A stretch of DNA of 64,000 nucleotides from Pisolithus tinctorius (GCA_024663395.1 JANFAH010000063.1:1-64000); one strand, 5' to 3'; numbered from the stretch's first letter, positions 1 through 11,430 are shown. Translations and numbers: made by a program. Notes: generated by a model from the sequence alone, not told the origin.

Positions 1-149
1 CCCTAACCTAACCTAACCCTAACCTAACCCTAACCTAACCCTAACCTAACCCTAACCTAACCCTAACCTAACCTAACCCTAACCTAACCTAAACCTAACC
101 CTAACCCTAACCTAACCCTAACCCTAACCCTAACCTAACCTAACCCTAA
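1..149. repeat. Telomeric repeat array, C-strand, mixed 5/6-nt units
   Basis: The first 149 bases parse completely into 27 units: 13 CCCTAA, 13 CCTAA and one CCTAAA. On the G strand these are TTAGGG and TTAGG. The array ends where CCCTAA meets ATTCC. It starts at base 1 of the window, so this is a chromosome end with the centromere to the right. The alternation of 5- and 6-nt units is regular in the first 60 bases, so random decay of a pure TTAGGG array is unlikely. Confidence 0.98.
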
Positions 150-278
150 ATTCCTATTACCAACTACTCTACCCTCACTACTATTATTACCATTATCATT
201 ACTACTACTACTACTACTACTAAACACATCGAACACTACACTCTCACTACCAACACTACTACCAACACCACTCTCACT
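150..278. repeat. Telomere-adjacent G-depleted stretch with CTA/ATT microsatellite
   Basis: About 130 bases joined to the telomere are almost free of G on this strand. They include a run of ACT triplets near 200-225. The skew reverses abruptly at about 279 with a run of ten G. No gene is seen. The 64-codon minus-strand frame that crosses it is serine-rich low complexity and is not counted as coding. Confidence 0.8.
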
Positions 279-480
279 CGGGGGGGGGGGTCCGGGGGTT
301 ATCTCGGGGTCAATTACCGGGGTTTTCACGGGGGTTATCTCCGGGTTTTTTTTACTGGGGTTTTCATGGGGGTTATCTCCACATTTTTTTTACTGGGGTT
401 TTCACAGGGGTTATTTCCAGGTTATTTACCAGGGTTTCCATGGGGGTTATCTCTGCATTTTTTACTGGGCTTTTCATTGC
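279..480. repeat. Subtelomeric G-rich tandem repeat
   Basis: About four degenerate copies of a unit of about 50 bases, built from TACTGGGGTTTTCA, GGGGGTTATCTCC and a T-run. Unit borders fall near 300, 350, 400 and 450. It is probably a subtelomeric repeat; no coding potential is seen. Confidence 0.75.
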
Positions 481-1022
481 AGCTGACTTGCCATTACTTT
501 CCCTACTTCTGTCACCAACTCAGTAATCTGTAGTCATCATAGTATGTAGTAGTCTGTCTTACCACTCCAGATAACCAACCAGTCCCTTATTTTTTGCTAG
601 TCAGTCAGTAGTTACTACTACATCCCTTGGTAGGTAGTTCGCTTTTTTGCTAATCAACTCACTACTCATCTTCAATCCAAATAGCCAACCGGTCGCTTAT
701 TTTTGCTACTTGGTAGTCAGTAGTCATTACCATGTTCCCTTTTTTTGCTAGTCATCTTATTCAAGTCACTCTGTAGTTACCAGGTCATCATCAGTATCCC
801 ACTTTTTTGCTAATCATCTCACTACTCATCTTCTCTCCAGAATAAGCAACTGGTTGCTTATTTTTGCTACACATATTCACCATGTCTGTTCTAAGTAGTC
901 GGTAGTTGCTCATCGGTAGTCAGTGCTCATTGCTTACTCCGCTTTTTTTTGCTAATTACTTGCTAGTCATCTTGCATCCAGACATCCAGATAAGCAACCG
1001 GTCGCTTATTTTTTTCACTTAG
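481..1022. repeat. Degenerate subtelomeric repeat, period about 140 bp
   Basis: The phrase AACCGGTCGCTTATTTTTGCT or close variants recurs near 575, 677, 846 and 993. Between copies are shared phrases such as TAGTCAGTAGTCATTAC and CTCACTACTCATCTTC. No gene is seen. Confidence 0.7.
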
Positions 1023-1512
1023 GGTGGCTGTGCATTTCCTTATATGGTGGTTCCCCTCAGTGGCTGTGAGCTTGCCTTCAGTGGCTGTGCAGGTTGCAAG
1101 CAGTGGCTGTGTAGGTTGCATTCAGTGGCTGTGAGGTTGCATGCAGTGGCTGTACAGTTGCCTTCAGGCAACCTTCCTTATTTGGAGGTTGCCCTCAGTG
1201 GCTGTACAGTTGCCTTCAGGCAACCTGCCTTATTTGGAGGTTGCCTTCAGTGGCTGTGTAGGTTGCCTTCACCTGCAATGTGGTTGCCTTCAGTGGCTGT
1301 GAGGTTGCCCTCAGTGGCTGTGTAGGTTGCCCTCAGTGGCTGTACAGTTGCCTTCAGGCAACCTTCCTTATTTGGAGGTTGCCCTCAGTGGCTGTGTAGG
1401 TTGCCTTCAGTGGCTGTGAGGTTGCCTTCAGGCAACCTTCCTTATTTGGAGGTTGCCCTCGGTGGCTGTGTAGGTTGCCCTCAGGCAACCTTCCATATAA
1501 GGCAGGTTGCCC
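1023..1512. repeat. Minisatellite, unit about 22-24 bp (AGTGGCTGTGTAGGTTGCCTTC type)
   Basis: About 20 units combining CAGTGGCTGTG(TA), GGTTGCC(T)TTC and a longer variant with CCTTATTTGGAGGTTGCC. Length and phase vary, so the 93-codon plus-strand frame at 1044-1325 is only a translation of the repeat. On the minus strand the inner end of the array is read as the last ~50 codons of the JmjC gene. Confidence 0.9.
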
Positions 1513-2862
1513 TCGGAGTCTGGGGCAGACTCCGGAAAGTAGATTATTAGGGACCTTTGAGCAGTCGTAATTGATTGCGATCTCCGTGAGATGCATGGTA
1601 GAATATGAAAGGAAATGACCCCCGGATGTGAGGCCATTCTGTGGAGTGTACACCATGTGGTTATCCCCAGGAGGCTGAATCCTGTTCCAGTGTCATTAAT
1701 CATAAGAGCGCACTCGGGAATTGGGAATAAAAATCATACAGAGTATCTCCATGTTGAAGATGAATGGTCCCGAGAGGATACTTGCGGAACTTAAGATTGA
1801 CGTTGTCAGCAAAAATATCGTCCCAGGCCTTGAATAGATTCTCTCTGCTTGCATCCTGACTTCCAGGGGTGTCGAAATAACCCCATATCTTGCTGCCGGA
1901 CTGTACAGTGATGTATGTGCATAGCCCCGCCACATCATGGTGAGGGTATGTGACAAAACCCCCATGCGTCAGTAGATCCCATCCACGAAGTCGTTCGACA
2001 TCCCCCAGGACTGCCTGCACGCCATAATATGATTTTCCCGCGTTCCTACCAGAATGGGGGAGATGAACATCGTTCATGGTCATGGTCTTTGCGTTTACAT
2101 TGTCGGATAGTTGCCTGGTGCATTCTTCAGCATCCAAAGAATCTTAATACGAGTTCCAAGCGATGACATACCTGAGGAATATGGGAACCTCAGGCTGGGT
2201 ATTTGGAAAGTCGAGGAGGTTCATGCATGTATTTTCATTGTCTGCAAGCTCGATGAATTTTACTCCGCTGAGCACTTCAAAAACTTTGCTCATGTCTGGC
2301 CCCCCCTTTGCCTCCTGCTGCTCTGCACGCTTTAATGCATCTAATTACCTTTAGCGATATGAATTTTAGCGATACGATGATATCCATACCTTGAACGACG
2401 ACTTCCTGTGATATCGTCGGGTGGAAGAAGCAAATGTCTTCACAAGTGAAGTCAAGGGGTGGATTATTCGGCTTCCATCCCCTGACCAACACTGCACATC
2501 CCCTCGACAGTGAATCGCTGATGTTGGCGATTAGCTGTGCGAGTGAGCCCTTGTCCCCATCATACTTCAGCTCCACTAGCATCGTCCGCCCATGTCCATA
2601 CTGGTATTCAGTGGCAGATGCGGCCTTGGACATGTACTCGACCGCATCACAGTCCTATGGTCGTCATTTATCAGCTCCTAGATTCGAAGTTTCTGTTGAA
2701 TTTACATACCACTTTACTGAACCATGGAGCATATGTTCTTATATTCAAAGATTCCCAATCAATCACCTTCGTATCCGATGGGCAGGTGATTTGATCGAGG
2801 AAAGGAACCCGCTCAGCGATGGGTTTGGCATCTTCAGCTGTATATACGATCACACAACACAT
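1354..2862 (-). CDS. JmjC-domain Fe(II)/2-oxoglutarate dioxygenase-like protein, five exons
   Basis: Five exons on the minus strand (2862-2710, 2654-2390, 2322-2172, 2114-1740, 1681-1354) join to 1272 nt, 423 codons plus stop, with no internal stop. All four introns (55, 67, 57 and 58 bp) are GT-AG with GTATG-type donors. The JmjC iron triad is present: H248 and D250 in the YPHHDVAG motif and H323 in NHMVYTP. K265 in TVQSGSKIWGYF is the expected 2-oxoglutarate contact. This family is expanded in mushroom genomes and is usually annotated as a JmjC protein; the substrate is unknown. The start ATG sits right beside a GGCCTGTC repeat, so the true N-terminus may be missing. The last ~50 codons are minisatellite, so the normal C-terminus has been replaced. 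It is the gene nearest the telomere, and CpGs are retained. Confidence 0.85.
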
Positions 2863-2865
2863 AGA

Positions 2866-3221
2866 TGGGCCTGTCTAGTAAGATGCACCCCTGTAACAAC
2901 ATAAAGATGGGCCCATCAGTAATGTCATTTATAGTGTCACAACTCAGCAGTATCATTTATATGGTCACAACATAAGGACAGGCCCTTCAGCAGTATCATT
3001 TATATGGTCATAATGTATGGACAGGCCCTTCAGTTATATCTTTTATATCACCATAAAACATGGACGGGTCTGTCTAGTAAGATGCACCCTTGTCACAACA
3101 TAAGATGGGCCCAACACCAATAGCACTTATAGCATCACAACATATTGATCAGATTACAGTAAAATATTGATGCAAGCATCCTGACATGCTGTAATTTTCC
3201 AACAAGCTGCAAGCAGCTCAC
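2866..3221. repeat. Dispersed satellite with GGACAGGCCTGTC palindrome (copy 1)
   Basis: Several units of about 50 bases with the pattern CACAACATA(A)GGACAGGCCC, TTCAGCAGTATCATTTATATGG and GTAAGATGCACCC. The same units return near 33.6-34.1, 34.9, 35.3 and 38.1-38.3 kb. They hold no reading frame. From about 3160 to 3221 is unassigned sequence before the LTR target site CTGC at 3222-3225. Confidence 0.75.
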
Positions 3222-3682
3222 CTGCTGTGAGTCAAAGTGTGGAAAGGTGGTGGAAACCAACCAAAACCAACACAAAAGACAAATAAGAGTGAGTGGCAGT
3301 TTGCCTCCACAGAACCTGGAGTGCAGAAAAATCTAAAGTGGGGGAATTTCAATGGCAGGTGCTCTGAGAGGGGGATGCTGAATAGACTGATGAGCTTCAA
3401 TGGGATGTGCTCCTGGTGCAAGTCAGTGATAAGTTATGCAGGAGTGGAGGAATGACTAAGTGTATGTGTTGACTAAGCACAGATGATACTTCAGATAAAG
3501 AATGGTGGCAGATAGACCCCTCTGAATGAGCCTCAACTACCAAGGATATGAATGATGACAGATAGACCCCTTTGTGGAGCCTCAACTGTTGACAACAAGT
3601 TATGCTGAGCTGAACTGAACTGCTGAGTGAATTCTGACTGACTTCTGGATTGCATCTTTTTTTGTAGCTAAGTACATGGGGG

Positions 3683-3690
3683 TTTATATA
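3683..3690 (-). promoter_or_regulatory. TATA box in LTR family A
   Basis: TATATAAA on the minus strand, preceded by a C-run and followed by CCCCCATGTACTTAGCTAC. The block is nearly identical in the copies at 32590, 36810, 38740, 41035 and 47212. It is the likely pol II core promoter of the element; transcription would run away from the LTR-borne ORF toward the TTTGACTCACA end. Confidence 0.5.
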
Positions 3691-4126
3691 CTGTGGGGGG
3701 AGTGCAGCTTATGACAAACAAGGCATAAATACTTGGTAAGTAATGAGTAAGGACTGAGTAATCATGATGAGTAAGCATGAAATGAAAAGTAAGCAAGCAG
3801 AGAAGATTGGTAAGTATTGGCAATAAATGAGTCAAAGACAGTCAAAATATCACAGAATGAGCCAAATAGAGTCAGAAACTGAGTAAGTGCACTGATATCA
3901 CATTAGGGGGTGGTGATGCAAGTCAGATCTTGGCAGAAATATCATTAGATCCAAAGATGGCATGACAGATGGATGGTGTTTCCAAATAGGGAAGTATTAA
4001 TTCCAGAATTGAAGGGCATGAGTCAGGCATCAAAGGGGCTAGGGCATTGGGGGTCTGTGGGGCAATGGGAGCATACATGATCATGTCTCCTACCCTTTCA
4101 TCCTCTCAGTGAAGTTAACAAAAGCT

Positions 4127-4796
4127 TTATGAATGGGGCTCTGATGGAGGAGGAGGAGAAGAGGGGATGTCTTCTGCTGGATCTTGCAGTAAGAAGGCAA
4201 GATGCATGTCATACTGATCATGGATGCAATCAGGGAGGCTGGAGAACAGTAGATTATGCTGCAGCTGTTGCAATGTGGGGAGAATGATGGATGAGATTGG
4301 AATAAAGATGGTGCAGGGAGCAGGGAGGAACAATCCATATGCTTCATCAAGAGTGGAGACCAAAACAACCACATAAGACATTTCTAACTGAGTGACAGAC
4401 CTGAGGTGACCAAAGAATGTCCCTCTGGAAGTCATACTGACAAGGAGGACATGCTGACCAAGCTGCATGGGATGAGATGGGGCTGACAACAATGGAATGA
4501 ACCAGGGGGCTTCAGGATGGAAGGTGGTGGGAACACCTGGCAGATATATGTAGCCACTGTCTCTGGCAAATAAGACAAGCAAGATGATTGACAAAGAGGC
4601 AGCCATTTCTGATGGACTTAGTGAAATGAGCATCTGAAGGATGGAGTGCTGTAGAAGTGCATAGGGTGTGAGGATTCTCTCCAAATTTGGAAGGCAGGAT
4701 GGCATGGCTGAGCACTTTAAGTGAGTGTGAGAACAGAGTTGATATCTTTGGAAATGGTGGAGATACAATGAAAACCAGAATGCCATACATGGGCAC
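4127..4796 (-). pseudogene. LTR-borne conserved ORF, frameshifted copy in A1
   Basis: Two overlapping minus-strand frames correspond to the single 220-codon frame seen at 24851-25513. The N-terminal half (start at 4790, MYGILVF) is in one frame. The C-terminal half (FARDSGYIYLPGVP through PPPSEPHS stop) is in the next. The shift lies around 4600-4610 and is shared with the copies at 39932-40600 and 47655-48318, so it is old within this subfamily. No known domain is recognised. Confidence 0.45.
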
Positions 4797-5013
4797 TAAA
4801 AACTTTTAATGTGCACTTAACTCACTTCCTCTTTTCTCCCTAGCACTGACAACTTGTTCTTGTGTGAAGGATGACTGCTCATGTCCTGCAGTCTTTCTAC
4901 ACATGAGGGCTTTAGTCTTCATCTGCATGCATGGGCATTGTGTGCAACTCATTGACAAGTTAGGCAGAGTCAGCTGTAACCATTTCCACAATACCTTTGG
5001 TGTGTGACACTGC

Positions 5014-5690
5014 TATACAACTCCAACCTCATCCACCCCAAGCATGAACACTATGCAAGACACCTCTAAAACCCCCCATGGATGGCAAATGGAACTAACA
5101 GACTGCATTGCATCATATGTGAAAGCCAGATTTCAAGAGGAGGTATTTGGCAGACCTCACACCCTTCCAGATGTATTGATTCTGTTTCCAGTGTTATGTG
5201 AAGCAGATCATGTATTGTCAGTAATCTCACAGGCCTATCATCACCCAAGTGAGTCCATCATAATGGTGCAATGGAAGTTTTTGTCTTTCTGCAGTCAACA
5301 TTGGGAAAAATTGGGGTGGAAAAACCTGCAGTGCAGGAGCTGCTGAGAGATACACAGAAGTGACTGAGCCATCCATTCTGGTGACCAACTCCAACACCAT
5401 CCATATATGGTATTTGCCAGATGCTCTCAGCCCAAAAAGAAGGGTAAGGAAATGCAGAATCTTGTATTCTACTGACTTAATGGAATGGCAGGCTGACATA
5501 TGGAACTGCCTTCATCTTCTGAAGGAACCACTGCAGGAGGGCATAAAGGCTTCCCCACAGGCATGGCAGACTGACAAGTCATATTTCTGCAATAATGCTG
5601 AGTTGAAAGGTGCCATCAACCTGGCACCTGCATGGTTTCAACAGGGTCATGGGGTGGGTGTATTGCGCAGAGGATGGGAATGAAGAAGAG
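5014..5690 (+). pseudogene. Fragment of a basidiomycete gene, possibly N-terminal part of a TET/JBP-like dioxygenase family
   Basis: The plus strand reads in pieces: frame from 5044 (ending at 5346), then 5360-5683 with ILVTNSNTIHIWYLPDA, a probable 51 bp intron (GTAAGG to GGCAG, about 5444-5494), then ADIWNCLHLLKEPL and INLAPAWFQQGHG. From memory, the WYLP and NLSPAWFQQG-type motifs occur in the N-terminal part of a large repeated mushroom protein family assigned to TET/JBP-like 2-oxoglutarate oxygenases. The catalytic C-terminal half is absent. Solo LTR A1 cuts the left side and a copia LTR starts 30 bases to the right. Frame changes and missing ends make it a dead fragment. The family assignment is tentative. 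Confidence 0.4.
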
Positions 5691-5719
5691 CAATAAGACA
5701 GAACACTTGCCTTATAACT

Positions 5720-6043
5720 TGTTAGAGCAGTAGATTTGATGAAGTAGTTCTGAATATTCTTGAGTGGGGCTCAAGTAGAAAGAACAATGAGTTGTTCAAT
5801 GGGGAGTACAACAGAAATCCCTGAGTATATATACATGTAGGACTATGCATGGACCAGTAGCGTATAAGGAAAGTACCTACTATGTATAGTAAAGAACTAT
5901 GTAGAATAGCATGGAATATGATGTATAGTACAATGTCATTGTGGAGTTGATGACTGAGCTAAGTCATGTGATATGCAATGTGTTGATACACATGTATGTC
6001 TAGATGTGTCTAGACTGTCAGAAGATATAGAATATTTCCAACA
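5720..6043 (-). repeat. 3' LTR of the minus-strand copia, with adjoining polypurine tract
   Basis: 324 bp with ends TGTTAGAGCAG and TTTCCAACA on the plus strand (TGTTGGAAA...CTAACA on the sense strand). Directly inside it, plus-strand CTCCCCCTCA at 6044-6053 is the complement of a GAGGGGGAG-type polypurine tract, the normal plus-strand primer site of copia elements. Confidence 0.85.
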
Positions 6044-6055
6044 CTCCCCCTCACT

Positions 6056-9000
6056 CTAGAATGGGAGATTAACCAATCCCATCAATGAGTGATTTGTTTC
6101 AAATTTTTGCCATGTCAAAGATTTTGTAAGGCCATCAGCCTTCTGATGATTGGTTTGAATATATTCAATACTGAACAAACCATCTTGAACACATTCATGA
6201 ACAAAGTGCCATTGGACGTCTATATGTTTCAAATGTCCATCTGAAACAGGACTCTCAGCAATAAAGCGAGCTCCCATATTATCACAATAAAGGATGGTCT
6301 TGTCAAGTTTGATTTTTAACTCATCAAACAGCATATGGAGCCATTTGATTTGATGTGTGGCATCACAGAGAGCCATATATTCAGCTTCTGTGGAAGAAAG
6401 GGCAATTGTCTTCTGTTTACGAGACTGCCAAGAAATGAGAGATGTTCCAAGGAACATTGCATAACTGGTTGTCAAATGACGAGTGTCTTTATTCGACACC
6501 CAATCAGAATTGGCAAATCCAAAAATTCACAATTTGAGTCCAGAATAATAAAGCACAAGGTTAGGGGTGGAAGCAACATAGTGAACTATATGCAGTGCTT
6601 TGTTTCAATGATCCTCAGTGGGATTTGACATATATTGGCTCATGTGTATGACCACAAAAGCAATATCTGGATGAGTACCAAGGGCCATATAAAGAAGTGA
6701 CCCAATAATGGATTGATACTGAGAATGAATTTGGGAAGTTGCTTGATAATCTGATGGTGCCTTTTCTGGTTGGTATCCCAAAGGTAATGGAGTGTGAACA
6801 TTTCAAGCAGTCTCCATATTAAAGTGTTTAATAACCATTTTGACATGAGGAGTTTGATCAAGATAAATTTCTTTCTTTGATCAATTCCAGTGAATTTGAA
6901 TTCCCAGATATTCTTTTACTTCTCCCAAGTCATGGGATTCCCATTTCTTCATAAATTCTTGTTTCTTGGCTTTGAGAAGACGAGAGTCAGAGGAGATAAA
7001 TAATCCATTGTCAACATAGATGAGGAAAATGACAAAGCCAGCTTTTGAGGAATAGATATATATTCCTGCATCCACTTTTGAGTGAATATAACCCATGTGA
7101 AGTAAAGATGCATGTAGGGTTTTATTCCATGCTATAGCTGCTTGTTTCAAGCCATAGAGGGCTTGAAGCAATCAGTAGACCTTGTGTTCTTGACCCTTTA
7201 CTTTGAAGCCTTCTGGTTGTTCCATATAAATTTCTTCATCAAGATTGCCATACAAGAAGGCAGTTTTAATGTCCAGTGCTTCCATTTCCCAATTTCTCTG
7301 GGCAGCAAATGCAAGTAGAATTTGCACAGTTTTGAAGTGAGCAACTGGAGAGAAGGTATCTTCAAAGTCAGTTTTGAACTCTTGTGTAAAGCCTTTTGCC
7401 ACAAGATGTGCTTTGTAATGACCATCGCTCTTAATAGTGAAAACCTATCAACACTTTACAGGTTTTTGATTTGGTTTTGGATCCATGAGAGTCCATACTT
7501 GTCTTTCTTCTATAGACTTCAGTTTGTCCTTCATAGCTTCAAACCATTTCTTTTGGAGATCTGGAGAAAGTTTTAGAACATCTTTGAAATATTCTGGTGA
7601 CTTCTTGACTCTAGCAGCAAGTGTGAGTTCAAAAAGATTCATTGTAACATCTTGTTTGGGAAGAGGAGTTAACAGAGAAGGTGGAGTTGCAGGTAAGTCA
7701 CAAGTCCATTCTGGAGGTACTTGAGGAGGAATCATGTGAGGTGGAAGATGAGGTGAAGGAGGTCTTTGTTCCTCTCATTGTCTTCTTGCTTGTTCATCAA
7801 CATTCCTCCAATGTTGTTGTAACCTTTCTTGTCTTTCCCAAATATTGAATTGATGTTCTAATTCCTGAAGATGATCTTGACCTTGTTGAATATCGCATTC
7901 AATATGAACTGGATTTCTTCTTTCTCCATAAATATTACCAGGTTGATTAGGGACTCTGGTTTCTCTTTGAGGATGAGGTTCTCAAATAGGTGCATGCCAT
8001 GGTTGATGTGGGTGCTCAACTAATCAAGGGTTGACTGGAGGTGCAGCAGCAGGTGTTCTTCTTGGTTGTGGTTGAGCTGTATTATGAGGCTGGTCTGCAG
8101 CTTGTTCCTGCTGTGGGTTTGGAGGTTGATTAGGTGGACTTGGTGGTCTGGGTTGATGAGACCCATTTTGGAACTGATCAGGTTCCAGTAATGAATGTAG
8201 GCTTTCTGAATCCAAATCAGATGATGATGAAGATTGGTTGTTGTTGGAATCAGGGTCAAAGGTCTTTTTAGAATCCAAGCAAAAAGGAAATGAGTCTTCT
8301 ATGAAATTTGCAGTTTTTGTGATAACAATTTTTTGACCATTTATAAAACAATATCCCTTGGTATTTGGTTCATAACCCAAAAATACCATTTCAACTGCAT
8401 GAGGTTCCAACTTGTCTTTTCTTTGGTCTTTAGGAACCCATACAAAAGCTTTGCATCCAAAGGTTCAGAAATAGGACATGTCTGGGACTTTTCCTAGAAA
8501 CAACTCAGCAGGAGTCTTAAAAAGAATCCATTTGAGTGGTGTCCAATTATACATGTGAAGTGCACAATGAAAAGCAAAATTCAAGAACTGCTTTGGAACA
8601 CAAGCATGATGGCAAAGAGCTCCAGATTTTTCAAGAATGGTTTGATTGAATTGTTCAGCATGACCATTCTGCTGTGGATGATCAGCAATAGAAAGTTGAT
8701 GGGTGACTCCATGAGAAGTGAGGAGTGCTTTAAAAGTTTGACCCATAAATTCTCCCCCTTGATCCAAATAGAGTGCCTGAAGATGATAACCAGTCTGATT
8801 CTGAGAAGAAACCAGCCAGTTGGCAAAAATGTGGTAAGTGTCAGATTTAGATCAAAGGTAGAGACAAAAGCTGAAAGAGGAGTAGTCATCCAAAAGTGTA
8901 AGAACATATTTGGAGTGGAAATAAGATTCCACTGGAAGTTCAAGGAGGTCAGCATGAACGAGTTCAAGTGGTTTGGTAGCCCTTCTCCATGAAGGTTTGA

Positions 9001-11430
9001 AGGCTTCAGAGGATAATTTTCCCTGAGCACAACCTTTACAAAAAGAACTCTCCCCCTGAAGAGGAAACTTGGGAAGACCCAATTGGCAAAGATGACGAAG
9101 AATTGTATTCACTGGATGTGCAAGATGATTATTCCAGAGAGTTTCCAGCAATAATCCCCTAACCAGAGGGCAAAGGACCACATAGGCATTAGAAGGTGGA
9201 AGCGGTATGCCCACAAACCAATGTAGCAGTGAAGTTGGTGAAGCTAAAGATGCTTCAAGGAAAATTCAGCTGTCTGGTGCTCGGATCACTTCGTTTTTAA
9301 GTGTTGCAATACTCCTATACCCATTTTTAAGGAGTGCATTACATGAACATAGTCACTTTGAGACAAGCAGACTATAAGCAACATTATGAAGAGTAAGATT
9401 CTGCCCATTTTCAAGGCAAATAACCACAGTTCCTTCTCCAAGAATTTTGACCTTTGACAATCTGGCAGTTGAGGCAGAGCCAGGATTGGAAAATTCTCAA
9501 AAAGTAAGGAAATCAGTTTTGAATGGAGTCACATGATGTGAAGCTCCAGAATCCAACATCCAAATTGACTCACCTTTTGGTAGGTTCTTAAAAGATGTGT
9601 GCACACCCAAGGGGTAGCAGTTGTAAGCATCATAGGCATTGTGGTTGAACTCACCAGGGTAATAACCTGCAGCTGAGTCATTGGGCTTATACTGTACATC
9701 AGGATGATTACAGAAGAAAGAAAAACATAAAGGTTTTTCTGGTTTTACATCAGGTACAGAAGCATGAAACTTGCTTAAAGAAACAGTAAAGCATTTTTGA
9801 AGTCTTTGGGAAGACTTAAAAATATGTCCTGGTTCCTGCAGAAGCATAACACCTTCTGTTTCAACATTCCCATTCTCTGCCATGTCTGTGCAAGTCACAT
9901 TGGGATTTCCCATTCCATTCTTGGATCTGCTGGAGTCACACAGTGTAACCATTGCCTCTGTTTAGCAGAGAGAAATGGAATCTTCCTTGGAAGAGAATTC
10001 TCGCTCTCCCATTGTTGGGGTTCCTGTGGGGATGAACCCACTCTGAGACTTGATAGGGCTGCACATGTGCATATTGAGCAATGGCAGGAATTGTCAACTT
10101 TGGGAATTTTGATGCAAGGTTGAACTGACTCAACTGAATCCACAAAGGAGGAAGAGATGGCATCAGTGTACCACTTGGCAAGTTCACCAGTACTGCCATC
10201 AATAGGATAACTTGTAGAATGAGCAACATGCTGCATGGCCATTTCTACATCCTGAGTGGTGAGATCTGGATTGTAAGATTGAGAGTCTCTGATAGTGTGA
10301 GAACCAATAAAGGTTCCAAGGTCATTTGTATAAACATTCTCAACTGGAGCAGGTGCTGTGGGAGATAATTTGGGAGTGGTTTCATGATGAAATTTGATAG
10401 CAGTGATATCAAATTCATTAGCAGCATTAGGCATTTCCACACCAGGATGGTAGCAGTCCTGTTCATAATAATATTCCTGAGTTTCCTCAGGAATGTCATT
10501 GATTTGTGTGAAGTTCACAACTTCAGCACCTTCTATTTCAATGGCATTGGTTCGGGCTTTACCCTTGCCTTTGCCACGACAATGGTTTTGGTTCTGATTC
10601 CCATGAGATTGGGAAGAACCTTGCTGCTGTTGTTGTGGGTAAGGAGTAAAACCTCCACATCCATGGTGAAAACCTCCATGACCTCTTCCAGATCCACAAC
10701 CACAAGAAGAACCTCCTCCGTGATGATCTTGAGTATTATGCAAGCCCCTGCATATATTGCAGAGTGGGGGCTTGTTCATGTGTGCAAGAAGTGAATTTGA
10801 CTCTTGCTTTACAGCAGTACCTGATGTGGAAGCTGGTTCTTGTTTTGGCAACAAAGTCTTTCCAGACTTGTGTGACCAGACTTCTTTCATCCTTGGTATG
10901 ACAGTATCAGGACCAAGTTGGTTGGCAGTGATGGAAGAAAGTATATTGATGGGGGCTTGGTCCCAGGCTTGGGACATGGAATGCACAAGAATTAAGGCTT
11001 TGATCTTATCATTGAGATCAATACCTTGACTGGATATGGCAGCCATAATCATGGAGATTTCCATGATCTTGACCATAATATCATCCTTCAGTTTAATTTG
11101 GATACAAAGGAGTCACTGGAACTCCATGAAAGTGGTCATGGCAGAAGGATTGCCATATTTCTTTTTAAGTGCATCCCAGTGAAGTTTAGAAGTATCTTTG
11201 CCATCAATAGACATTGCAATCATTGGATTGCAATAAAAGGTAATTATACCCATGGCACGATTATTGGTAGTAATCCAGGCAGCTTCTCCAGTGCCTCAGG
11301 GTTTCATGATACTTCCATTGACATTTTCCCAAATGCCAAGAGTTTGAAAATAAGCTTTCATAAGAACTGTCCAGGAGGCATAGTTAAGACCATTGAGTTT
11401 TGGGATTTGTTTTCCAAGACCATCAGACAT
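6056..11430 (-). pseudogene. copia Gag-Pol polyprotein, decayed
   Basis: Starts at ATG 11430 (MSDGLGKQIPKLNGLNYASW, typical copia Gag N-terminus). Gag continues to about 9.9 kb with a His/Gly-rich insert. The protease motif WMLDSGASHHVTPF is near 9530, integrase motifs run 8.47-9.2 kb (DQGGEF, HPQQNGHAEQ), reverse transcriptase 6.9-7.4 kb and RNase H 6.06-6.5 kb (SSTEAEYMAL). The catalytic reverse transcriptase box reads YVDNGLF instead of YVDDGLF. Several TGA codons stand where arginine is expected, for example between the Gag pieces and before the RNase H block. It cannot make a functional polyprotein. Confidence 0.88.

Larger units (their letters stand above)
3226..5009 (-). mobile_element. 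Solo LTR, family A (copy A1), 1784 bp, 4-bp TSD CTGC
   Basis: Begins TGTGAGTCAAAGTGTGG and ends CCTTTGGTGTGTGACA, i.e. TG...CA, flanked by CTGC at 3222-3225 and 5010-5013. The sense strand is inferred to be minus, because a TATATAAA box (plus 3683-3690) points that way. Near-complete relatives lie at 23903, 35345 and 46678, and partial ones at 32280, 38272, 39883, 44095 and 62903. No internal retroelement domain is attached, hence solo LTR. A conserved reading frame lies upstream of the TATA on the sense strand. In this copy it is split: frame A 4512-4796 starts ATG-TAT-GGC, and frame B 4127-4786 carries the rest to the conserved stop. Confidence 0.75.
5720..11430 (-). mobile_element. Ty1/copia retrotransposon, 5'-truncated, minus strand
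   Basis: From 3' to 5' on the minus strand: a 3' LTR at 5720-6043, a purine tract, then pol and gag back to an ATG at 11430. Domain order is gag, zinc-poor linker, protease, integrase, reverse transcriptase, RNase H, which is the copia order. No 5' LTR is found between 11431 and the Harbinger element at 11689, so the 5' end is lost. Many in-frame TGA codons show it is inactive. Confidence 0.9.

Noticed and set aside
1044..1325. 93-codon plus-strand ORF
   Set aside because: It is the translation of the minisatellite unit and changes frame with unit length; no independent coding signal.
3226..5009. Family A as a TIR DNA transposon
   Set aside because: Only TGT/ACA is inverted at the ends, and there is a TATA box in LTR position. 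TG...CA ends with a short duplication fit a solo LTR better.
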